From assembly GCF_013408145.1 (NCBI RefSeq), contig NZ_JACBZI010000001.1, forward strand, positions 3,672,001 to 3,736,000: a DNA stretch of 64,000 bases. The letters are read 5' to 3'. A program made the translations under genes and the position numbers. The notes beneath the pieces were generated by a model. The model ran no database searches, was not told the DNA's origin, and was given only the letters and a program-made list of their open reading frames with translations. Positions 26,247 through 33,647 of this stretch are shown here, piece by piece (within the stretch, counting starts at the first letter, position 1; each line of letters begins with the position of its first letter). The stretch is from Nocardioides marinus. Its GTDB lineage: Bacteria > Actinomycetota > Actinomycetes > Propionibacteriales > Nocardioidaceae.

Positions 26247-27062
26247 GTGGACGACCGGAACCCCGCAGTAGCCGGATCGTGGCGTCTCGCCCTGATCGAC
26301 CCGAGCTCGCAGGAGCACGCACCCACGCGTGAGCAGCTCGAGACCCTCGGCGCCCTGGCCGGGCGCGTCGTCGAGACACAGGTGTGGACCAGCCCGGAGC
26401 CCGACCGGCTCGCCCTCGTCGACCTCGCCGTCGTCGATCTGACACAGCCACACGAGGCTCCGATCGAGGTCCTGCTGGACACGGTGACGGTCGCGCCTCA
26501 CCTGCCCGTGTTGGTCATCGTGCTCAGGACGGATCCCGACCTGGCCTCGCGCTGCCTGGTGGCGGGCGCGCACGCCGTGGTCCGCACCTCCGCCGGGGAC
26601 CCGAACTACCCGAGCACCCTGCTCTCGGCCGTCCAGGACCTCCTGCGGGTCTCCCGACCGGTCCCAGGGGGGCGTCGCGCCACGACCGGTGCACTGGCCC
26701 GCGCCAACCCAGAGGTGTTCGGGACGCTCGTGCACCGCTACGCTCAGGAAGTGCAGGCCCGGGTCGATCTACGACGCGGAGCCGCCACCGAGGGCATGAA
26801 GGGACCTCGGCGCGACGGCCTGGCGGCCATCTCCGCGGTGCTCGTGGAGCTGGAGGCGGGGCCACGCGACCTGACCGACGTGCACATCGTGGCCCTGCGG
26901 AGCCTGTGCCGGGACACCAGCGCCACGGCGCAGCGTCAGCTGGTGCACGATGCCCGACTGGCACTCGTGGAGACCATGGGCCGGCTCGCCGGCCGCTACC
27001 GAAGCAAGGCGCTCTACTCGCGCCGCGAGTCTGGGGAGGCCGACGATGGAGCGTTGGCGTGA
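26247..27062 (+). CDS. KaiA-like protein: receiver-like domain plus KaiA/RsbU-type helical domain
   Basis: 271 residues, close to the 284 of Synechococcus KaiA. About 12-136 is a receiver-like domain: first strand RLALIDPS has one acid instead of a pair, D64 in AVVDLTQP is at the phospho-site position, and the fifth strand (AHAVVRTS) lacks the usual Lys. About 152-258 is all helical: VHRYAQEVQARV, GPRDLTDVHIVALRSL and HDARLALVETMGRLAGRYRS. The last segment matches, as I recall it, the KaiA C-terminal helix (DYRLTLIDVIAHLCEMYRR) at the D, RL, L, acidic, L and YR positions. Immediately before kaiB and kaiC, overlapping kaiB by 17 bp. An RsbU-N-like domain is the alternative name for the same fold. 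GTG start with GGGAGGGAG. Confidence 0.72.
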   Translation: MDDRNPAVAGSWRLALIDPSSQEHAPTREQLETLGALAGRVVETQVWTSPEPDRLALVDLAVVDLTQPHEAPIEVLLDTVTVAPHLPVLVIVLRTDPDLASRCLVAGAHAVVRTSAGDPNYPSTLLSAVQDLLRVSRPVPGGRRATTGALARANPEVFGTLVHRYAQEVQARVDLRRGAATEGMKGPRRDGLAAISAVLVELEAGPRDLTDVHIVALRSLCRDTSATAQRQLVHDARLALVETMGRLAGRYRSKALYSRRESGEADDGALA

Positions 27063-27375
27063 TCATGACGTGGTACCCCTCATGAAGACACACCTCCAGC
27101 TCTTCGTGCTCGGCCGCGACGCCCGCGCGGCACTCGTCGAGCAGCAGCTGCGGCGGGCCTGCCGGCACCTGCGAGGCCCGGTGCGGATCGAGGTCATCGA
27201 CCTGCTCGAGAATCCTGCCCTCGCCGAAGAGCACGACATCGTCGCGACACCTCTCCTCCTCCGGCTGCATCCCACCCCGCAGGTCCGCGTGGTGGGCGAC
27301 CTCAGCGACCCCGTGGCCCTCGCGGCCGCCTTGGACCTCGACGATCCTGCCGACTCCGAAGGAGATGCCCCGTGA
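27046..27375 (+). CDS. kaiB: KaiB
   Basis: 109 residues; thioredoxin-like clock protein that binds KaiC and sequesters KaiA (known role). Conserved blocks: LQLFVLGRD (17-25), VIDLLENPALAEEHDIVATP (50-69), HPTP (75-78) and VVGDLSDP (82-89). P69, P76 and P78 match the prolines of the fold-switching half of KaiB. The first 12 residues are extra; ATG at 27046 is chosen because GGGGAGG lies just upstream, with ATG 27082 as alternative. Overlaps the KaiA-like gene by 17 bp and kaiC by 4 bp (GTGA), so translation is coupled. Confidence 0.92.
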   Translation: MERWRDHDVVPLMKTHLQLFVLGRDARAALVEQQLRRACRHLRGPVRIEVIDLLENPALAEEHDIVATPLLLRLHPTPQVRVVGDLSDPVALAAALDLDDPADSEGDAP

Positions 27376-28886
27376 GCCTGACCCAGATCCAGCGGATGCC
27401 GACCGGGTGCCCCGGCCTGGACCACGTGCTGGCCGGCGGCTTCCCCACCGGCCGCAGCACCCTGCTCAGCGGCACCGCCGGGAGCGGCAAGACGGTGCTG
27501 GCGCTGCAGTTCCTGCACGACGGAGTCCGTGACTACGACCAGCGGGGCGTCTTCCTCACCTTCGAGGAGCGGCCCGAGCAGCTGCGGGCCAATGCCGCCT
27601 CCCTGGGATTCGACATCGCCGGAATGGAGGAGCAGGGCACCTGGGCCTTCGTGGACGCCTCGTACCACCCCGACCGGGACGAGCAGCAGGTCGGGCCGTT
27701 CGACTTCGGCGCCCTCCTGCTGCGCCTGCGGCACGCGGTGGAGTCCGTGGGCGCCACCCGCGTGGCACTCGACTCCGTCGGGGCCGTCTTCACCCGGTAC
27801 CAGGACGCCACCGTCGTGCGTCGAGAGCTGATGCGCGTGACCGACCTGCTGCGTGAGCTGGGGGTGACGGCCATCGTCACCAGCGAGCGCGCCGAGGAGT
27901 ACGGCCAGATCGGCCGCCACGGGGTCGAGGAGTTCGTCTGCGACAACGTCCTCGTGCTGCGCAACGCGCTGGAGCAGGAGACGCGCCGCCGCACCATCGA
28001 GGTGCTGAAGATGCGCGGCGTGGACCACCTGACCGGCGAGTTCCCGTTCACCATCGTCCCGCAGTCCGGCATCGTGGTCATCACGCTGGAGAACACCGCA
28101 CTCAACGCACCCAGCGCCGACGAGCGGATCCACTCCGGGCTCGACGAGCTGGACGACATGTGCAACGGGGGCATGTTCCGCGACTCGATCAACCTCGTGT
28201 CCGGCGCGACCGGCACGGGCAAGACGCTGCTGGTCAGCGAGTTCACCCGCGGTGGCGCCAGCCGGGGCGAGAGATCACTGATCTTCTCCTTCGAGGAGAG
28301 CCGCTCCCAGCTGTTCCGCAACGCGGCCGGCTGGGGCATGGACTTCGCCGACCTGGAGTCCCAGGGCCTCGTCCGCGTCGAGGCCGCCTACCCCGAGATG
28401 AGCTCGCTGGAGGACCACCTGGTCCGGATCAAACGGGTCGTGGAGGAGTACCAGCCGCACCGGATCGCCATCGACTCCCTCAGCGCCCTGGAGCGCATCG
28501 CCCCCGAGCGCAGCTACCGCGAGTTCCTCATCGGACTGACCGCCTACATCAAGCACTGCCAGATCGCGGCCCTGCTGACCTCGAGCGCGCGCAACCTGCT
28601 CGGCGCCACCTCGGTCACCGACGCGCACATCTCGACCCTGACCGACATGATCATGCTGCTGCGCTACGTGGAGATCGGCGGCGCGGTGCGTCGGGGGTTC
28701 ATGGTGCTCAAGCTGCGGGGATCGACGCACGACAAGCAGATCCACGAGTTCGTCATCGACAGCAATGGGATGAGTATCCGCGCCCCGTTCCGCGACGTCA
28801 CCGGTATCCTGGCCGGCTCACCTCAGCGGGTGGCCGTGCTCGAGGAGGAGTACGATGACATGCGGTACATGTTCAATGGCGACTGA
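27372..28886 (+). CDS. kaiC: KaiC circadian-clock ATPase/kinase
   Basis: 504 residues with both RecA-like halves. CI: Walker A GTAGSGKT (34-41), FEE catalytic glutamates 65-66, Walker B D134. CII: Walker A GATGTGKT (278-285), FEE 308-309, Walker B D368. The phosphorylation motif VTDAHISTLTD has T416, S421 and T422 in the positions of Synechococcus T426, S431 and T432. The C-terminal tail after GSPQRV is about 20 residues, shorter than the 519-residue cyanobacterial form but with an A-loop-like segment. GTG start behind GAAGGAGAT. Expected to form hexamers with slow ATPase, autokinase and phosphatase activity (family knowledge). Confidence 0.95.
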   Translation: MSLTQIQRMPTGCPGLDHVLAGGFPTGRSTLLSGTAGSGKTVLALQFLHDGVRDYDQRGVFLTFEERPEQLRANAASLGFDIAGMEEQGTWAFVDASYHPDRDEQQVGPFDFGALLLRLRHAVESVGATRVALDSVGAVFTRYQDATVVRRELMRVTDLLRELGVTAIVTSERAEEYGQIGRHGVEEFVCDNVLVLRNALEQETRRRTIEVLKMRGVDHLTGEFPFTIVPQSGIVVITLENTALNAPSADERIHSGLDELDDMCNGGMFRDSINLVSGATGTGKTLLVSEFTRGGASRGERSLIFSFEESRSQLFRNAAGWGMDFADLESQGLVRVEAAYPEMSSLEDHLVRIKRVVEEYQPHRIAIDSLSALERIAPERSYREFLIGLTAYIKHCQIAALLTSSARNLLGATSVTDAHISTLTDMIMLLRYVEIGGAVRRGFMVLKLRGSTHDKQIHEFVIDSNGMSIRAPFRDVTGILAGSPQRVAVLEEEYDDMRYMFNGD

Positions 28887-28940
28887 CCGGTTCCCGGTAC
28901 CTCACCACCCACCGGCGACACAGATGCGAGAGGCAGGCCC

Positions 28941-29966
28941 ATGGCCGCCGAGCCAGGCGAGATGCAGACCGACGTCGTCGGTCTGCTCGACGCCGCACCG
29001 GACGGGATGCTGGTCGTCGACGCCGACGGTGTCGTGGTCTGGGCCAACCGAGCCGCCCACGAGGTCTTCTCCCCCCGCGGGGGACCGCTGGCGGGTCGTT
29101 CGCTGGGCCGCCCGATCCTGACCGGGGTCCCGCAGCGGATCGAGGTGATCGACTCCTACGGACAGTTCCGCGCCGCGGAGATGATCGCCAACGAGGTGGC
29201 GATGGGCGATGGGCTGGCGTTCGTCGTGAGCCTGCGCGACCTCACCCGCCACGACGAGCAGCACCAGCAGCTCAAGCGCCGGCTCGACGAGCAGGACGAG
29301 ATCCTCGCTGTCGTCTACGACGACGCCAACCACAACGCGACGGCGCTGCTGCTCATCATCGACGAGCTGCTGGCCGGCTGGGACCACATGACAGATCGGG
29401 AGCGTCAGGGCATGGTCCGGCTGCTCTCGGTCCGCCTCGAGCAGCTCTCCGACCTGCTGACGTCCTGGACCGGCGGCCTGCTGCGCGACCGCGCCTCCCT
29501 GGTCACCGAGGAGTTCGACGCCGTCGACCTCTTCGACGTCGTCACCGAGGGGCTCGCCTCCTGGCCGGGCCGCGGGAGCGAGGTCGAGGTCGTCATCGAG
29601 CCGGGCCAGATGGTCCATGCCGTGTCCAGCCACGTCTGGTCGGTGCTGCGCGAGCTCCTCGACAACGCCTTCGCCCATGGCCGCCCGCCGGTCGTCCTGG
29701 CCGCGCACTCCCGGGGCGACGCCACCGTGATCGAGGTCATCGACCACGGCGAGGGCATCGGCGAGGAGATCAAGCAGCGGCTGCAGATCGGCTTCGCCCA
29801 ACGCGGCGAGACCGGCGAGCGGGCCGTCCAGGGCAACGGCCTGTGGATGGCCCGGGCCCTGGTCAAGGCGTACGGCGGCTCGCTGCACCACCAGAACGTG
29901 CTCGGCGGTGGGACCCGATTCGTGTGCAGCTTCCCCTCACGCGCGGTCCGGCCCCCTCAGGACTAG
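28941..29966 (+). CDS. PAS-domain histidine-kinase-like protein of the kai operon
   Basis: 341 residues. PAS domain about 10-105 (LLDAAPDGMLVVDADGVVVW), a helical dimerisation region about 105-180, and an HATPase domain about 190-335: N-box RELLDNAFAHG (237-247), G1 DHGEGIG (268-274), G2 GNGLWMA (298-304). The H-box reads YDDANHNATALL (126-137): where HDxN is expected there is D127-D128-A-N, so the usual phospho-His seems to be Asp, with H131 as the only nearby His. No membrane helix; cytoplasmic. It starts 54 bp after kaiC (ATG 28941, GAGAGGCAGG) and is probably the clock's output or input kinase, like SasA or CikA (inference). Confidence 0.88.
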   Translation: MAAEPGEMQTDVVGLLDAAPDGMLVVDADGVVVWANRAAHEVFSPRGGPLAGRSLGRPILTGVPQRIEVIDSYGQFRAAEMIANEVAMGDGLAFVVSLRDLTRHDEQHQQLKRRLDEQDEILAVVYDDANHNATALLLIIDELLAGWDHMTDRERQGMVRLLSVRLEQLSDLLTSWTGGLLRDRASLVTEEFDAVDLFDVVTEGLASWPGRGSEVEVVIEPGQMVHAVSSHVWSVLRELLDNAFAHGRPPVVLAAHSRGDATVIEVIDHGEGIGEEIKQRLQIGFAQRGETGERAVQGNGLWMARALVKAYGGSLHHQNVLGGGTRFVCSFPSRAVRPPQD

Positions 29967-30002
29967 CGCACGCGGGTGACCCGCCGCGGGGCCTCGCGTC
30001 CC

Positions 30003-30008
30003 TATCCT
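30003..30008 (+). promoter_or_regulatory. Leaderless-type -10 (TATCCT)
   Basis: TATCCT lies six bases before ATG 30015 of the NAD(P)-binding protein gene, with no ribosome site between. Confidence 0.55.
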
Positions 30009-30014
30009 GGCGCC

Positions 30015-30908
30015 ATGGGCTATCGCGTACTCGTCACCGGCGCCACCGGCTTCATCGGGCGCCGCCTCGTGCCCGCGCTGGTGGCCGAGGGCCATGAGGT
30101 GCGGGCGATGACGCGTCGCCCCGAGTCCTACGACGGGCCCGGCACACCGGTGCACGGCGACGTCGGGGATCCGGGGTCGCTGGCCGAGCCGCTCGAGGGT
30201 GTCGACGTCGCCATCTACCTCGTGCACTCCCTCGACGACCAGGACTTCGAGCGCAAGGACGCCGAGGCCGCCACCGCCTTCGGGCTCGCTGCCGCGGTGC
30301 AGGGCGTGCAGCAGATCATCTACCTGGGCGGGCTCGGCAAGGACGGCGAGGACCTCTCCCCCCACCTGCGCTCGCGCCGCGAGGTCGAGAAGCTGCTCGG
30401 GGAGGCCGGGGTCCCGGTCACCGTGCTGCGCGCCGCCATCGTGGTGGGTGCCGGCGGCGTGTCCTGGGAGATGACCCGCGAGCTGGTGAAGAACCTCCCC
30501 GCGATGGTGGTCCCGCGATGGGCCTCCACCCGGACCCAGCCGATCGCCGTCCAGGACGTCATCCGCTACCTCGTCGGCGTCACCGGGCGGGACGAGGCGA
30601 AGGGGGAGGTCTACGAGGTGGGCGGCGCCGACCAGCTGTCCTACAAGGGCATGCTGCAGGAGGCCGGCGAGGTCATGCACGGTCGGCGGGTCCCGATCCT
30701 GCAGGTCCCGGTCGGTACGCCGATGCTGAGCGAGTGGTGGATCAAGCTGGTCACCGGGGTGGACGCGACGACCGCGGGCAACCTCATCGAGTCGATGGGC
30801 ACCGAGGTGCTGCAGACCGACTACAGCATCCGCGACGTGGTCCCGGGGGAGCCGATGACCTACGCCGAGGCGGTGCGGCGGGCCCTCGCCGAGGACGACC
30901 GGGCATGA
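30015..30908 (+). CDS. NAD(P)-binding NmrA/atypical-SDR protein
   Basis: 297-residue Rossmann protein. VLVTGATGFIGRRLVPALV at residues 5-23 is an atypical SDR dinucleotide motif. AIYLVHSLDDQDF and IIYLGGLGKDGEDLSPHLRSR are typical of the complex I NDUFA9-like/NmrA group. A C-terminal domain of about 90 residues follows. No catalytic YxxxK is evident, so it may be a sensor, quinone-related or coenzyme-binding protein rather than a classical dehydrogenase. ATG 30015 has a leaderless-type -10. Its end overlaps the convergent kinase gene by 49 bp. Confidence 0.85.
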   Translation: MGYRVLVTGATGFIGRRLVPALVAEGHEVRAMTRRPESYDGPGTPVHGDVGDPGSLAEPLEGVDVAIYLVHSLDDQDFERKDAEAATAFGLAAAVQGVQQIIYLGGLGKDGEDLSPHLRSRREVEKLLGEAGVPVTVLRAAIVVGAGGVSWEMTRELVKNLPAMVVPRWASTRTQPIAVQDVIRYLVGVTGRDEAKGEVYEVGGADQLSYKGMLQEAGEVMHGRRVPILQVPVGTPMLSEWWIKLVTGVDATTAGNLIESMGTEVLQTDYSIRDVVPGEPMTYAEAVRRALAEDDRA

Positions 30909-32524
30909 GGCGGCCGATCGCCCGGGCCTGACTGCCGGGCCGCCTGCGGCGCCTCCGCGGCCGGGAGCGTCAGCTCGAAGCTCTTGGACCAGCCCTGCCG
31001 GTCCACCACGGCGATCGTGCCGCCGTGCCGCTCGACGATGCGGCGGCACACGGCCAGGCCCACACCGGTGCCGGTCGAGTGCCTGGCGCCCGCGGAACCC
31101 CGCTTGAAGATCTCGAAGACCAGCTCCCGCTCGGCCTCGGGCAGCGCGAGCCCGCGGTCGCTGACCCGGACGAGGACCCTGCCGTCCCCGGTCGGCTCGG
31201 CCGCCACCCCGACGTCGACGACGCCCTCACCCTCGGTGTACTTCACGGCGTTGCCGATCAGGTTGGTCAGCAGACGACGGACCAGGCTCTCGTCGGCTCG
31301 GACCGGCGACCACGTGCCCGCCTCGAGCCGGACCGAGCGCCCCGTGGCGCCCTCCACGGCGGCGACGACCTCGACCACGAGCGGCTCGAGGTCCAGGCGG
31401 GTGGGCTCGACCGGCACCTGCCCCACCTGGCCGAACTGGAGCAGGTCGTCGATCAGGGTCATCCCGCGCTCGGCCGCACCCTCGACCCGGTCGACGACAT
31501 CGGCGTACCGCGCGTCGCCCACCGTGTGCAGCATCTGCACGCCGAGGACGACCGCGCTCAGGGGGCCGCGCAGGTCGTGGGCGGCGGCCGCCGTGAAGTC
31601 GCTCAGGTCACGGTTGGCCAGCCGCAGCTCCTGCGAGGCGACCTCGAGCTCAGCCAGCGCTCGGTCCGCCACGGCCCGCGCCTCCTCGGCCTCGCTCCGG
31701 CGTACGTCGGCGTCGGTCAGGCGCACCCCCGCCAGCCAGACCAGGCCACCGCTGAGCAGCGCCACGCAGGTGGCGTAGAGCGCCATGACGAAGCCCGGCC
31801 CGTAGTCGTGACGCATCATCCACACGCTCAGCCAGCCCAGCACCGTGGGGATCACGATGACGGCCGGCAGCAGCGTCCGAGCCAGCCGGCCACCGATCGT
31901 GCCCGACCGGGCCAGTCGGGTCAGGCCGACCTCCCCGCTGGCCGAGACCAGGGCCAGGCCGAGCAGCGCGATGCCGAGCGCCGTGTGCAGGGCCAGGGTC
32001 TGGAAGTAGCCGACGTCGTAGAGGTCGCTGGCTCCGAACGCGTAGCCGGACAGACCCACCACACCCAGGGTGAGCGCGAGGACGCCGGCCCCGTGCGCCA
32101 CCAGGCGTCGGCCGAACACGGCGGCCAGCAGGGACACGCAGATGACGAGGTGGGCGACGGCGGTGATGCCCGACATGCGTCCCTCGTTCTGGGACATGTC
32201 GCCGAGCACCGTGATCGGGTAGCGCCACCCGGCGACCTCCGTGACCAGGGCGGTCGCGGCGATGGCGGCCACGCTCAGGACCGCGAGCAGCGGGACCGCC
32301 TCGGGCACCCTGGCCCGCGCCCATCCCAGGTGCAGCATCGCCGTGGACATGCCCAGCAGGGTGAAGTCCAGTGCGGTCGCCGGCTGCATGGCGACCAGGC
32401 CCGGTAGCACGCGGGTCAGGCGCTCCTGGTCCAACGCCCAGCCTGCGAGGACCACCACGCCCAGGCCGACGACCGTCAGTGCGAGGGCGCCCACGAGCAC
32501 CGACGTACGTCGCACGGACCCCAC
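30860..32524 (-). CDS. Membrane sensor histidine kinase
   Basis: 554 residues. About eight hydrophobic segments between residues 8 and 268 form a membrane sensor module, followed by a coiled linker (SEAEEARAVADRALAELEV). HisKA: AAAHDLRGPLSAV with H316. HATPase: NLIGNAVKYT (421-430), SDRGLAL (455-461) and GTGVGLAVC (485-493), all intact. The last 30 residues are Arg/Ser/Ala rich and lie antisense to the end of the NmrA-like gene. GTG start. The receiver gene 98 bp upstream on the same strand is the likely partner. The stimulus is unknown. Confidence 0.9.
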   Translation of the reverse strand: MGSVRRTSVLVGALALTVVGLGVVVLAGWALDQERLTRVLPGLVAMQPATALDFTLLGMSTAMLHLGWARARVPEAVPLLAVLSVAAIAATALVTEVAGWRYPITVLGDMSQNEGRMSGITAVAHLVICVSLLAAVFGRRLVAHGAGVLALTLGVVGLSGYAFGASDLYDVGYFQTLALHTALGIALLGLALVSASGEVGLTRLARSGTIGGRLARTLLPAVIVIPTVLGWLSVWMMRHDYGPGFVMALYATCVALLSGGLVWLAGVRLTDADVRRSEAEEARAVADRALAELEVASQELRLANRDLSDFTAAAAHDLRGPLSAVVLGVQMLHTVGDARYADVVDRVEGAAERGMTLIDDLLQFGQVGQVPVEPTRLDLEPLVVEVVAAVEGATGRSVRLEAGTWSPVRADESLVRRLLTNLIGNAVKYTEGEGVVDVGVAAEPTGDGRVLVRVSDRGLALPEAERELVFEIFKRGSAGARHSTGTGVGLAVCRRIVERHGGTIAVVDRQGWSKSFELTLPAAEAPQAARQSGPGDRPPHARSSSARARRTASA

Positions 32525-32622
32525 TGCACCCCCTGAGCTCAGCCGCCATCCTCGCAGGCGTCCGCTCCTCGGACCAGGAGACTCTCCCCGGGGGCGTGCG
32601 GCCCCGGGGACCGCGAGCCGGG

Positions 32623-33027
32623 TCAGGCCGTGTCTGCGCGCCGGGAGTGCTGGGCCGAACTCTGGGCCGACCTCTGGGCCGACCTCTGGGCCAGCAGCGT
32701 CTCGCGGTGCTCGGCGATGACGCTCTCGAGCGCCTGCAGCCCCTTGCGCATCACCGACGGGGCGCGCGTGGGCAGCGCCGACCAGACGAACACCGGGAGG
32801 TCCGGGTGGCTGCGCGCCAGGCGTTCGCGCACCTCGGCGCCGTCCATGCCGCCCATCCGCAGGTCGGAGAGGACGAGGGCGGGCGGGGAGGTCTCGACCA
32901 GCTCCAGTGCTCCCTCACCGGAGTCGGCCTCCTCGACCTCGAAGCCCGACGCCACCAGGTGCAGGCGTACCAGGGCACGGAAGTCGTCGTCGTCGTCGAC
33001 GACGAGCACCGCGCTCCGTCCCATCAC
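32623..33027 (-). CDS. CheY-like response regulator with a repetitive C-terminus
   Basis: 134 residues. Receiver marks: VLVVDDDDDF (8-17), phospho-Asp in LVLSDLRMGGMDG (about 55) and FVWSALPTR in place of the usual T/S-A loop. The Lys near residue 95 (APSVMRKGLQALESVI) may replace the KP motif. The end is AQRSAQRSAQSSAQHS, coded by a 12-bp tandem repeat. GTG 33027 or ATG 33024 both fit GAGGGGA. It precedes the membrane kinase on the same strand. Confidence 0.82.
   Translation of the reverse strand: MMGRSAVLVVDDDDDFRALVRLHLVASGFEVEEADSGEGALELVETSPPALVLSDLRMGGMDGAEVRERLARSHPDLPVFVWSALPTRAPSVMRKGLQALESVIAEHRETLLAQRSAQRSAQSSAQHSRRADTA
32648..32694. repeat. 12-bp tandem repeat at the 3' end of a receiver gene
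   Basis: Units of TGGGCCGACCTC (with small changes) follow each other about four times and encode AQRS, AQRS, AQSS and AQHS on the minus strand. Such in-frame repeats change length easily. Confidence 0.75.
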
Positions 33028-33267
33028 TGCGTCCCCTCAGTCTCTGCACCGGCTCGTCGTGGTGGTCCACGCCCGTCCTCTGGACCAGCGTGACCCGGCC
33101 GGCTCTCCCCGGCCAGGTGTGGGTCCCATCTTCATGGCTTCTTGGCGGGTCGGGAGCGCGCAAACGTTTGCTCCGCAGGGTCTTCACACGTTCCTCACGG
33201 CAGCTTCCACGCTCGGGCGAGCTCGGTCTGTCACCCTCGAGGGACGCTCACTCACGGAGGTCTCACG
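33028..33267. other. 240-bp divergent spacer with a LacI-type operator
   Basis: Lies between the receiver gene (minus) and a small gene (plus). It holds GCAAACGTTTGC at 33160-33171 and the ribosome site GGAGG for the plus-strand gene. No other structure is seen. Confidence 0.5.
33160..33171. promoter_or_regulatory. LacI-family-type operator, GCAAACGTTTGC (copy 1)
   Basis: Perfect 12-bp palindrome with the central CG typical of LacI/GalR-family operators. The identical site occurs at 51598-51609 upstream of a beta-glucosidase. It is 97 bp before ATG 33268. Confidence 0.65.
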
Positions 33268-33633
33268 ATGGAGCTGGTGCAGGTACGACGCAGCACCGCG
33301 TGGCTGGTGGGCCACGAGGGCGAGCCGATCCCTGCCGCGGACCTCGCCTACGGCGACCCCACCGCTGCGCTGGGCTCGAGGATCGTCGTCGAGGACCTCG
33401 ACGGAGCCCTGCACCTGGCGCAGGCCGAGCCGGTCGTCGCGGCTGACGGACGCATCGACGTCGTGATCCGCATCCGCCTGCGCCTCACGGTGAGCGAGGC
33501 GCTCGCGCTGGGCGCCTACCGCGACCCCCAGGTGGAGCCGGCATGGGAGTCCACCCCCTCGTTGCTGCGCACCTTCCGCCGTGACCGGCAGATGATCGCG
33601 GACCGCCTGCGCCGGCGGCCGCCGAGGGGCTGA
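33268..33633 (+). CDS. Small protein of unknown function (121 aa)
   Basis: No family recognised. ATG at 33268 is fixed by GGAGG nine bases upstream. The protein is soluble and starts MELVQVRRSTAWLVG. Short strands (RIVVEDLDGALHLAQAEPV) are followed by a repeat-like IDVVIRIRLRLTVSEALALGAY and a basic tail RRDRQMIADRLRRRPP. The upstream LacI-type palindrome suggests possible control by sugar status. Confidence 0.65.
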   Translation: MELVQVRRSTAWLVGHEGEPIPAADLAYGDPTAALGSRIVVEDLDGALHLAQAEPVVAADGRIDVVIRIRLRLTVSEALALGAYRDPQVEPAWESTPSLLRTFRRDRQMIADRLRRRPPRG

Positions 33634-33647
33634 CCCGCGGCCGCGGC

